From JBEDUK01 sp963781595 (GTDB lineage: Bacteria > Actinomycetota > UBA4738): a stretch of DNA of 64,000 nt. The DNA is taken from positions 744,001 to 808,000 of the forward strand of contig CAWAGG010000001.1 in NCBI GenBank assembly GCA_963781595.1, written 5' to 3'. The first letter of the stretch is position 1. The number at the start of each line of letters is the position of its first letter. Shown here piece by piece: positions 8,601 to 18,200 of the stretch. A program made the translations under genes and the position numbers. Below the pieces are notes generated by a model. That model was not told the origin of the DNA. It saw only the letters and a list, made by a program, of their open reading frames with translations, and did not search any database.

Positions 8601-8649
8601 ACGACGGTGCGCGAACGGCCCCGAACTCGGAGAGGGGGCGAACGAGGCG

Positions 8650-11600
8650 ATGGCTGACGACGAGGGCACGCTCGAGCTCGTCGGTCGACACCTGACGCTC
8701 GCGCTCCGTCCGCTGGCCGACGCCGTCTCCGACAAGGAGCGGTTCCTCGCGCTCATGTATCAGCTCGGGTGGAACGCGAACGACCTGCCGCCCGCGTACG
8801 CGGCCCTGGGCACGGCGGTGGGGGACGCGGTCGCCAAGCTGGAGGCGCTGAGCGACCCGCCGTCCCTCCAGGAGGTCCTCGACCTGATCCGAGCGGTCAA
8901 GGACGCGTTCGACGCGATCCAGAACATCTCCACGGCGCCCCCCGGGGTGGATGCGGGGGCCTTCCTGGCCGAGATCGGGGACCGTCTGTTCGAGGTGCTG
9001 CTGACGAGCTACATCGCGGCGGAGCTCCCCGCCACGTTCAGCCTCCTGCAGGCCCTGCACGTCATCCAGATCGAGCACGTGGACGCCGCCGCGGGCAGGC
9101 CGACGTTCAGCCGCGTCACGTTCCAGTGGGACCAGATCCCCAAGATCATCTCCGAGCCCGCGCAGCTTCCGGCGCGCGTCTACGGGTGGGGGACTCCCGA
9201 CCTGGACTTCGACCTGATCGTCCACCACTTGGCGGGTTGGTTCGTGTCGCTGCACTTCCCGGTGCGCATCGCTCCGCCGCCCGATCTCCTCGTCCGCGCC
9301 TACGCCGACGTGGTCGACGTGCCGACGCCGGTGTCCCCGCCTTCGATGGTGGTTCCCTTCTACTACGTCGACGTCGCCGGAACGCCGCTCGAGGCCGGGT
9401 TCGTCCTGCGCGCCGTGCCCGCGTCCGGCGGACACTTGCCCGGGGTCGTCCTGGAACCCGAGCTGCCGTCGCAGTTCCCCTTGAAGATCGACCTGGCGCC
9501 GGAGATCTCCCTGCGCATCCTCGCCGGAACGAACATCGCGAGCACGCTGGGCGTCATGGTGCGACCGGGCGAGATCTCCGTCAGATACCCCTTCGAGCCC
9601 GGGACCACCCCTCCGTCGGCCGGCGTCGGCGTCGGCTTCGACTTCGAACCGTCGCAACCGACGCTGCTGCTCGGTTCGACGGGTTCCACCCGGCTCGAGT
9701 TCAAGGGCGCGTCCGTCGACGTGAGCGCGACGTCGATCAACGGCGAGTTCGACGTCCTGTTCGGAGCGCAGCTGACGAACCTCGCCCTGGTGCTCTCGGC
9801 AGGCGAGGGCGACTCGTTCATCCGGAACATCCTGGGAAGCGGCGAGAGCCGGGTCGAGATGTCGCTGGGCGTCGAGGTTTCGAAGCGCCACGGCGTCCGC
9901 TTCACCGGCAGCGGCGCCTTCGAGGTCTCGGTGCACCCGCACGTGCACCTCGGGCCGATCGCGATCGACGAGGTGACGATCAGCCTCGCCGTGCCCGGCC
10001 ACCACCCGCCCGACCTGCGGTTGGAGCTGGGAGCCGGCGTCTCCGGTCAGCTCGGCCCCCTCGCCTTCCTGGTCCAGGGCATCGGCATGCGCGTGGACGC
10101 GACGTTCACGCCCGGAAACGTCGGGCCATTCGACCTGGACCTCGGGTTCAAGCCGCCCAACGGGGTCGGGCTTTCGATCTCCGGCGGAGGGTTCACGGGC
10201 GGCGGGTTCCTGATCCTGGACAGCCAGAAGGGCGAATACGCGGGCGGGCTCGAGCTCGAGTTCCAGGGCTTCATCTCGCTCAAGGCGATCGGCATCCTGA
10301 CAACGAAGATGCCCGACGGAAGCGATGGATTCTCGCTTCTCATCATCATCACGGCCGAGTTCCCGCCCATCCAGCTCGGGTTCGGCTTCACGCTGGTGGG
10401 CGTCGGCGGCCTCCTCGGCCTCAATCGAACGGTCGCCCTCGAGGCGCTGCAGGCCGGCGTGCACGACGGGTCGCTCGAGAGCGTGCTGTTCCCGCGCGAC
10501 ATCGTCGCCAACGCGCCGCGGATCATCAACGACCTGAAGCGGATCTTCCCGCCGCTCGAGGACCGGTTCCTCGTCGGGCCGATGGCGAAGCTCGGGTGGG
10601 GAACGCCGACGCTCATCAGCCTGGAGATCGGGCTGATCCTGGAGATCCCGCGTCCGGCGTTCGCCATCCTCGGCGTGCTGCGCATGGCGCTGCCGACGGA
10701 GGACGCACCGATCCTGAACCTGCAGGTGAACTTCCTGGGGATCATCGACTTCGAGAAGGAGCAGCTCTCGTTCGACGCCTCGCTGTACGACTCGCACCTG
10801 CTCACCTTCACGCTGACGGGCGACATGGCGGTCAGGCTGTACTGGGGCGACAACGCGAACTTCCTGCTGACGGTCGGGGGCTTCCACCCCGCGTACACAC
10901 CGCCGCCGATGGGGCTCCCGCCCCTGCAGCGGCTCGGCATCGTCATCTTCCAGGGGAACCCGAACCTGCGAGCCGAGTCGTACTTCGCCATCACCTCGAA
11001 CACCGCGCAGTTCGGGGCGAAGATCGAGCTCTACGCCGGGGCGGACGTGTTCAACGTGTACGGCTTCCTGGCGATGGACGTCCTGATCCAGTTCAACCCG
11101 TTCCATTTCATCGCTGAGGTCTCGGCGATGCTGGCGGTGCGGTCGGGCTCGAGCACGCTGTTCAGCGTCAAGCTGGACCTGGTGCTCGAAGGCCCGACGC
11201 CGTGGCACGCGTCGGGGTCCGCGTCGTTCGAGATCGGCTTCATCATCACGATCACCATCTCGGTCCATTTCGACGTCACGTTCGGCGACGACCGCACGAC
11301 CACGCTCCCGCCGATCAAGGTGATGCCGATCCTCGTGGGCGCGCTGGACAACGCCGGCAACTGGCGGGCCGTCCTGCCGAGCGGCTCGTCCCAGCACGTG
11401 AGCCTGCGCGCGCTGCCCCCCGGCAGCAACGACCTCGTCCTGCATCCGTTCGGGACGCTCGAGGTCAGCCAGAAGGTGACCCCGCTCAACCTCACCATCG
11501 CCCGGTTCGGCACGCAGCGCCCCGATCACGGCTCGAACTTCCGTATCGACTCGGTGCAGCTGGGGACGCAGCCGGCGACGGCGGCGACGGTCAGGGAGGA

Positions 11601-12072
11601 ATTCGCTCCGGCCCAGTTCCTGGACATGAGCGACGCGGAGAAGCTCTCTCGCAAGTCGTTCGAGGCGTACGACGCCGGCGTTCGCGTCGGGGGAGGCGAC
11701 GCGCCGAACGCCGACTACGTGGCGGCGCTGGACGTCGTCTACGAGGTCGTCTACGTCCCCGAGCACCAGAAGCCGGTGCTCTTCCGCCTCGGGCTCCGGC
11801 TGTTCGACGCCTTCGTCCGGGCGGCCGCGGTGGCGAAGTCCCCGCTGTCGTTCCAGCGCCGCGCCCCGTCCCCGCTCGCCACGCCTCCCGTCAAGATGGA
11901 CTTGGAGAAGTACGTCGTGGCGTCCGTCAACGACCTGTCGGCGCACGACCGGTCCATGGTCTTCGACACGGAGGCGGAGGCGCACGAGGCGCTGCGCGGT
12001 CTCACCACGGATGACCCGGGGCTCCAGAGCCAGCTCCAAGTCGTCCCCGCCTACGAGGTGGTGGCCGGATGA
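8650..12072 (+). CDS. DUF6603-type large beta-rich protein, 1140 aa (operon gene 2)
   Basis: A mainly helical N-terminal region (about 1-170, with RLFEVLLTSYIAAELPAT) is followed by a very long stretch of amphipathic beta-strands (about 200-900) rich in Gly and alternating hydrophobics. Examples are GLSISGGGFTGGGFLILD, FGFTLVGVGGLLGLNRTV and FIITITISVHFDVTF. This resembles proteins annotated as DUF6603, whose function is not known. The C-terminal 180 residues are more globular, with charged helices. There is no signal peptide or clear membrane helix, although the strand pattern recalls an elongated beta structure. Its stop overlaps the next ATG by four bases (ATGA), so translation is coupled. 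The assignment to DUF6603 is from recollection of the strand and Gly pattern. Confidence 0.6.
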   Translation: MADDEGTLELVGRHLTLALRPLADAVSDKERFLALMYQLGWNANDLPPAYAALGTAVGDAVAKLEALSDPPSLQEVLDLIRAVKDAFDAIQNISTAPPGVDAGAFLAEIGDRLFEVLLTSYIAAELPATFSLLQALHVIQIEHVDAAAGRPTFSRVTFQWDQIPKIISEPAQLPARVYGWGTPDLDFDLIVHHLAGWFVSLHFPVRIAPPPDLLVRAYADVVDVPTPVSPPSMVVPFYYVDVAGTPLEAGFVLRAVPASGGHLPGVVLEPELPSQFPLKIDLAPEISLRILAGTNIASTLGVMVRPGEISVRYPFEPGTTPPSAGVGVGFDFEPSQPTLLLGSTGSTRLEFKGASVDVSATSINGEFDVLFGAQLTNLALVLSAGEGDSFIRNILGSGESRVEMSLGVEVSKRHGVRFTGSGAFEVSVHPHVHLGPIAIDEVTISLAVPGHHPPDLRLELGAGVSGQLGPLAFLVQGIGMRVDATFTPGNVGPFDLDLGFKPPNGVGLSISGGGFTGGGFLILDSQKGEYAGGLELEFQGFISLKAIGILTTKMPDGSDGFSLLIIITAEFPPIQLGFGFTLVGVGGLLGLNRTVALEALQAGVHDGSLESVLFPRDIVANAPRIINDLKRIFPPLEDRFLVGPMAKLGWGTPTLISLEIGLILEIPRPAFAILGVLRMALPTEDAPILNLQVNFLGIIDFEKEQLSFDASLYDSHLLTFTLTGDMAVRLYWGDNANFLLTVGGFHPAYTPPPMGLPPLQRLGIVIFQGNPNLRAESYFAITSNTAQFGAKIELYAGADVFNVYGFLAMDVLIQFNPFHFIAEVSAMLAVRSGSSTLFSVKLDLVLEGPTPWHASGSASFEIGFIITITISVHFDVTFGDDRTTTLPPIKVMPILVGALDNAGNWRAVLPSGSSQHVSLRALPPGSNDLVLHPFGTLEVSQKVTPLNLTIARFGTQRPDHGSNFRIDSVQLGTQPATAATVREEFAPAQFLDMSDAEKLSRKSFEAYDAGVRVGGGDAPNADYVAALDVVYEVVYVPEHQKPVLFRLGLRLFDAFVRAAAVAKSPLSFQRRAPSPLATPPVKMDLEKYVVASVNDLSAHDRSMVFDTEAEAHEALRGLTTDDPGLQSQLQVVPAYEVVAG

Positions 12073-15000
12073 CGATCGCCAGGTACTCGTTCCTGCCGTG
12101 GATACGCCGGGGCATCGCCAACCAGGTCCAGGCGGCTGCCACCGCGACCGCGCGCGCGACGCTCGACGTCACGCTGGCGGTCGCCTCCGACGTGGAGACG
12201 ATCTCGCTCGCCCCGAAGAAGGTGCAACTGGTCGGGCCGGGCGACGTGATCGGCGTCCTCCCACAGGTCGTCGTGCGCACCGAGCCCAGGAACTGGATCA
12301 CGAACTTCGAGCCCAACTACCTGGCCTTCGTGGAGTTCTACGACGAGGACTTCCCGTGGCGCTACACGCCGGCGCCGCCCGACGCCGGACAGCACCGGCT
12401 GACGCCGTGGATCACGCTCCTGGTGCTCAAGGAGACCGAGTTCACGCGCAACGCGTCTCCCGGCCGCCCCCTGCCGTCGGTGACCCTGAACGGCGTCACC
12501 GCGGACGTCGCGCTGGCTCCCGACGCGCAGCTGTGGGCGTGGGGCCACGTCCACATCAACGGCACGTTCTCGACCACGCACGTGCCGGACCTGTCGGCGC
12601 TCGGCGCGATCCTGGGCAACGACCCCGACCGCGGGTACAGCCGGTTGATCAGTCCCCGGCGACTGGAGCCCAACACCGGGTACTACGCGTTCGTGATCCC
12701 CACCTTCGAGGTCGGCCGGAAGGCTGGCCTGGGCGAGTCCGTCGCGGACGACGACCCGGGCCTCACGATCGCGTGGAGCACGGCGACCGAGTTCCCCGTC
12801 TATCACGAGTGGTTCTTCCGAACCGGCACCGCCGGAGATTTCGAGGAGCTCGTGCGCGCCCTCGAGCCCAGGCCGATCGACAAGAGCGTCGGCATCCGGG
12901 ACCTGAACGTCCACCAGCCCGGCTTCGGGATGCCGCTCATCACCAGCCCGCCCGACGACGTGGTCGGGCTGGAGGGGGCGCTCCTCTCTCCGTTCTCCGA
13001 GCCGAAGCCGCTCGACGGCTCGAGCAACTTCCCCGCGGAGATCGAGGCCGTGGTCAACCTGCCCGCGGACCTGGAATCGAGTGGCGCAGGCGCCGGTGAT
13101 CCCATCGTGACCGCGCCCCTCTACGGGCGATGGCACGCGCTGGTGCAGCGCATCAGCGCCGATCCGTTCAAGCGGAACTGGGTGAACGAGCTGAACGTGG
13201 ATCCCCGGTATCGGTCGGTCGCGGGCTTCGGCACGCGCGTGATCCAGCAGAACCAAGAGGAGTACATGAAGCTCGCATGGGCGCAGATCGGCGAGATCCT
13301 CGCGGCGAACCGGCGGATCCAGCTGTTCCAGGTGTCCATGCAGGCGAGCCAGCTCGCGTTCCAGAAGAACGTCGTGCCGCTGCCCGACGAGCGTGCGCTC
13401 GCCATCAGCCGGCCGGTATTCACGAAGGTGATGGCGAGCCCGGTGACCGTGCATGCGCTGGTGGGGGCGAGCAGGCTTCCCGAGGCGGCGTTCACGGGAG
13501 CGTTCCGAACGCAGCTCCGGCCACGGGGAGCGCTCGCCCGGCGGGCGTTTCCAGGGCTGGCGCCCTTCGCCTCACCGCTCACGCAGGCCGTGGCGAAGTT
13601 GAACGACGGTACGGTGTCGGCCGCGCCTCCCCGTCCGCTGCCTGGTGGCCCCACCGTGGAGCGGTTCGCCGACGGGCTGACGGCGGGTGGCGAGTCGGCC
13701 GTCCAGGCCAACCGGACGCAGCTCCTCTTCGCCGCTTTCCTCGCGTGCCTGGTGCTGCTGATCGCCGGCCCGACGCTCCTCGTCCGCATCCTGGCGCTGG
13801 TCGCGGCCGCCGCCGCCGTGGTCGCCTACTTCGTCCTGGGCCGCCGCGGGCGGCACCGGGGCGTGGGTGACGCGATCGAACCGGGCGCCCTCACCCCCGA
13901 GGCGGTCGAGCGGGTCCCACCGGAGCCGGCGTTCGTGCTCTCGCCGCCCGGCTCGCCTGAACCGCCGGGTCCCGAGCCGGCGACGCCGCCGGGCCGGGCG
14001 GTGGACTCGCCGGATGCCCGAGACTTCCGCCGCGCGTTGATCGGCTTCCATGCCCTGCTGGGCGCGCGCACGGACCCGCCCGAACCCGGCCCGCCCGTCG
14101 TCTTCACCGACGTCCGGCTGGCCGTCCTGCGGGCGATCGAGCCCGTCGCCTCGTTCCCGCGGCGGGTCACGTCCACGCTGCGCGTCGGCAGCAGTGAGCT
14201 GGTCACCTACGTCGGCGCCTACCACGACGCCGGTCCGGGCCCGCCGGCCGAACGCATCGTCCCCGTGATGGCGTACCCGGACATCCGTAAACCGATGTAC
14301 GAACCCCTCCGGGACATCTCCAGCGAGCTCTTCGTCCCGAACCTGAAGCTGGTCCCGCCGGACACGATCTCGCTGATGGTGCGCAACGAACCGTTCATCG
14401 AGGCGTACATGGTGGGGCTCAATCACGAGTTCGCCCGGGAGCTCCTCTGGCGGGAGTTCCCGACCGACCAGCGCCCCAGTACGTTCCGCCAGTTCTGGGA
14501 CGTCTCCAACGTCCCCAACATCCACAACCTCGCACCGGCGGACTTCGAAGAGAGCCTCCGTGACATCACGCGTATCCACGAGTGGACCTCGACCTCGGTC
14601 CTCGGCGACCACAACAACCGACGTTCGCCGGACGACCCTCCCGAGACGGAGGGGACGCCGCTGCTGAAGCGGCCTGTCGCCCTGGTCGTGCGCGGCGAAC
14701 TGCTCAAACGCTACCCGAACACGATCATCTACGCGCAGCGCGCCAGGTGGGGCGACGGGCGGGACAACGCGCTCCGCCTGGTGCTCTGGGACGAGACGGG
14801 CGAGAAGACGGAAACTGGTCCGCCGGACCCGAACATCCGCTACCCGCTGTACAAGGCGTCCGTCGACCCCGACATCCACTTCATCGGCTTCGACCTGTCG
14901 CTGGAGGAGGTGCAGGGCGACCCCGCGCTCGCCGAGACGGCGGAGTCGAAAGCCGCCATACCGGCGAGCAAGCTGGGCTGGTTCTTCGTGCTCAAGGAGG

Positions 15001-15266
15001 TGGTCGGCGAACCTCGGTTCGGCCTCGACGAGCACTCGCCGGACGCGCCCGGCGACGTGAAGTGGGACAACCTGTCGTGGGACAACCTCGGGGCGGACGT
15101 GAAGGTGATCGACGTGGTGCGGCCCTTCGCGACGGATCCCGGCGGGTCGCTGACCGAGGGCGTGCAGTGGGGGACGAACGCCGCCGACATGGCCGTGATC
15201 CTCTACCAGAAGCCGGTCCTGGTCGCGTTCCACGGCCGCGACATGCTCAAGGACCTCCACGCGTGA
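12069..15266 (+). CDS. Unknown 1065-aa protein with central membrane hairpin (operon gene 3)
   Basis: I do not recognise a named family. Residues 1-470 form one large domain beginning YSFLPWIRRGIANQ, with conspicuous ITNFEPNYLAFVEFYDEDFPWRY and LTPWITLLVLKETEF segments. At about 551-568 and 571-590 there are two adjacent hydrophobic helices followed by GRRGRHRG, a helical hairpin or membrane anchor. A Pro-rich linker (about 604-645) leads to a second domain (650-1065) with SLMVRNEPFIEAYMVGLNHE and RYPNTIIYAQRARWG. The position of the anchor would put the two halves on the same side if both helices span. It is coupled to gene 2 (ATGA) and lies 16 bases before gene 4. Confidence 0.6.
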   Translation: MTIARYSFLPWIRRGIANQVQAAATATARATLDVTLAVASDVETISLAPKKVQLVGPGDVIGVLPQVVVRTEPRNWITNFEPNYLAFVEFYDEDFPWRYTPAPPDAGQHRLTPWITLLVLKETEFTRNASPGRPLPSVTLNGVTADVALAPDAQLWAWGHVHINGTFSTTHVPDLSALGAILGNDPDRGYSRLISPRRLEPNTGYYAFVIPTFEVGRKAGLGESVADDDPGLTIAWSTATEFPVYHEWFFRTGTAGDFEELVRALEPRPIDKSVGIRDLNVHQPGFGMPLITSPPDDVVGLEGALLSPFSEPKPLDGSSNFPAEIEAVVNLPADLESSGAGAGDPIVTAPLYGRWHALVQRISADPFKRNWVNELNVDPRYRSVAGFGTRVIQQNQEEYMKLAWAQIGEILAANRRIQLFQVSMQASQLAFQKNVVPLPDERALAISRPVFTKVMASPVTVHALVGASRLPEAAFTGAFRTQLRPRGALARRAFPGLAPFASPLTQAVAKLNDGTVSAAPPRPLPGGPTVERFADGLTAGGESAVQANRTQLLFAAFLACLVLLIAGPTLLVRILALVAAAAAVVAYFVLGRRGRHRGVGDAIEPGALTPEAVERVPPEPAFVLSPPGSPEPPGPEPATPPGRAVDSPDARDFRRALIGFHALLGARTDPPEPGPPVVFTDVRLAVLRAIEPVASFPRRVTSTLRVGSSELVTYVGAYHDAGPGPPAERIVPVMAYPDIRKPMYEPLRDISSELFVPNLKLVPPDTISLMVRNEPFIEAYMVGLNHEFARELLWREFPTDQRPSTFRQFWDVSNVPNIHNLAPADFEESLRDITRIHEWTSTSVLGDHNNRRSPDDPPETEGTPLLKRPVALVVRGELLKRYPNTIIYAQRARWGDGRDNALRLVLWDETGEKTETGPPDPNIRYPLYKASVDPDIHFIGFDLSLEEVQGDPALAETAESKAAIPASKLGWFFVLKEVVGEPRFGLDEHSPDAPGDVKWDNLSWDNLGADVKVIDVVRPFATDPGGSLTEGVQWGTNAADMAVILYQKPVLVAFHGRDMLKDLHA

Positions 15267-15282
15267 GGACACGGGAGGATCG

Positions 15283-18200
15283 ATGGCCGGACTGACGGAC
15301 ACCTGGCGGGCAATCGAGACCCTCCGCGCCGAGCGCGACGATGCGCGGGCCACTCACCGCGCGGCAATCTTCGAGGTGCAGAGGCTTGACGGGGAGATCG
15401 ACGATGCGCGCCGGCGCGCCGGCGCGGACGAGCGGGCGGCCGCGCGGCTCGCCGAGCTGGAGGAGGAACGGGGGGGCGCCGAGCGCGCCGTCGCCGAGCG
15501 CGGCAGGGAGTTGGCGTCGGCCTTGGCCGGCGTCCGCGACCGGGCCGTGGAGTTGCTGGGAGCCGCGCCGCAGAAGCTCATCGAGGGACTGGCCGACGAC
15601 ATACCGATCCTGCTGCTCCCCCTTCGGGTCGAGACGCGCTTCGGTGAGGACGACGGCGTGCCGGTCCTACGTCTGCGCATCTTCCCCGACGACGCGAGCA
15701 TCGCCCACCACGAGGAGGCGCTGACGACCGAGGAGGTGAGCGCCGGCGAGGCCTACTGGCGGGATCGCTGCCGCGCCAACGCCGAGCCCGACCCACAGGA
15801 GCGGGACCGCATCGCCCGGGGAGCGTGGAACATCCTGGCCGCGCGCCGGGGCGCCTACCGGGCGAGCTGGGTGGCGCGCGCCACCCAGCCGACGAACTGG
15901 AGCGACCAGCTCATCGATCCGGCGGCCGCGGTCTTTCCGGCGGTGGAGACCAAGCCCGTCGACTGGTCGGAGGCGCCTCGGTCGTTCGTGCTCCCCGATC
16001 GCTTCGTGGTCCGCCTGGTCGCCGGCGGCGCGTCCCGCGACGTCGAGGGGGCGCTCATCCCCGACGACCTGCCGCTCGGCCCCGATCCGCTGGTCGCCGA
16101 CGAGACGTTCACGCGTGACGAGGCGACGGGCCGGCTGAAGCTGGGAGACGACCTCCGGTGGCTGGTGGACTTCGACCGGGCCGTGGAGGTGGGCATGGCG
16201 CTGCGCATCCCCCTGGAGCTTCCGCGCGAAGCGGCCGGCTTCGAACGGATCGTCGTCATCGGCATACGCCTCTCCTCCGGCCCTGACCAGAACGCCGCGC
16301 TGATCGGCCGCCTGATCGAAGCCCACCGCTTCAGCCAGGGGATCGCCCTCGTGCCGCAGGGCACGCCGACGAACAACACCGACGACGCGCGCTCGGGGCT
16401 CACGACGGCCGCCGAGTCGGTCGACCAGACGTTCGCGTTGGAGAACGATCCGAACGCACTCCTCCCGCAGTCGGACCACTTCCTCAAGAGCGACGGCCAG
16501 CGTCTCTCGGAGGCGCTCGGCGTCCCGCTCGACGTGTTCCGCGCGCTCCCCGCGGCGGGCGGTTCGGACGTGTCCGAGGCTCTGGCGATGAATCGCGCCC
16601 TGTGGAGCGCGACGCTCGGAGGCTTCCTCCACGGCATGCTGAAGCCGATCGTCGGCGGATCGACGATCGACCTCCTACGGCGCTTCGTCGGCGCGTACGT
16701 CACCGGCCGCGGCCTGCTGCCTGCGCTGCGGATGGGGAGCCAGCCGTACGGGGTGCTCGCGACGAGCGCGCTGTCCCTGTGGGAGTGGGACGAGGTCGAG
16801 ACGGGGGAGGAGATCGCGTTCTGGAACGCGCTGCTCGCGCGGCTCCGCACGCTCAGGGAGGCCTGGAACGGGCTCGTGAGGCAGGTGAGCTTCATCGGCA
16901 AGGACGGGGACCCGTTCCAGAACCTGCTGTCCGTCGTGGGACTGCAGGCGTCGTCGGTCGAGTACTACTCGCGCAAGGGCATCTCGCGCGATTACCTCGC
17001 CAACTACCTGCGGTTCCTCAGGTTCTCGCCGGTCTCCGTCGCATCGCTGTGGGAGCAGATGGAGGCCGCCGTCTACGGTCAGCTCCGCGACATCGGGCTC
17101 GATCCGAACGTGGCGTTCGGCCTGCGCGACGTGATCTTCTGGCGCGAGCACGACCTGCTCGGCGGGCCCGTGATCGACGCGGATCCCCGGATCCCGTTCT
17201 CCGAATCGGAAGGCATCGCGACGTTCGACGGCGCGCGCAACTACATCGACTGGCTCCGCACGGCCAGCCTGGACGACATCCGCCAGCAGGCGCTCCGGAA
17301 CGCGGACGGCGACGCGGTCGCCCCTCCGGCAGCGATGCTCTACAGGCTGCTGCGGGACGCGTTCCTCGCCGAGCTGGACCGCGGTGGGCGAACGCTCGTG
17401 ACGGCCCTGGCGCCGGAGGTGTTCGCGGAGCTGCCGGCCGAGCCGGCGATCGTCGACGTCGGCGGCAAGACGTTCACGAGCCGGGACGTCCTGTCGGTCG
17501 ACGCCTCCAAGATCGGGGCATCGGCGGCGCGGGTGGCCGTCGGCGACCTGCTCGTGGCCGTGGCCCGCGGCGGCTCGGGCGGGGCGGCGCCCCCGCCCGA
17601 GGCGGCAGGTCTGGCCGACCTCCACGCGGCGCTCGGGATGCTCGCGCCGTTGCCCACCGCGCGGCTCGAACGGCTGCTGGCCGAGCACGTGGACCTGTGC
17701 GGCCACCGGCTGGACGCGTGGGTGCAGGGACTCGTGGCTAGGCGGCTGTGGGAGCTCCGCCGGCGGACCGAGGGCGAGCCCATGCTCCACCTCGGCTCGT
17801 TCGGGTGGGTCGAGAACGTGAGGCCGTCGGCCGTCGCGCGTCGCGTGGTCCCACCGGAGGAGCTGGCGCCCGTCGTGCGCGGCGCCGTCGACGGGCCGGT
17901 CGTCGAGGATCCGCTGAACGGCGGGTACGTCCACGCGCCGTCGCTGACGCACGCGGTGACCGCGGCGGTGCTGCGCAACGCCTACCTCTCGCACGCCGAG
18001 CCGGCTCGCGCGGAGGTCATGCAGGTGAACCTCTCCTCGGGCCGGGTGCGGACCGCGCTCGGCTACCTGGACGGCGTCCGGAGCGGGCAGGAGCTCGCGG
18101 CGCTGCTCGGCTACCAGCTCGAGCGCGGGTTGCACGAGAACCATCCGGGGGTCGAGCTGGACGAGTTCATCTACGTGCTGCGGGAGCGGTTCCCCTTCAC

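Noticed and set aside
8557..12039. A 1160-codon open frame on the strand opposite the DUF6603-type gene
   Set aside because: It is low-complexity, Arg/Asp/Glu/Gly-rich, and typical of an antisense frame in very high-GC DNA. The forward frame has ribosome-binding sites, coupling and protein-like strands.
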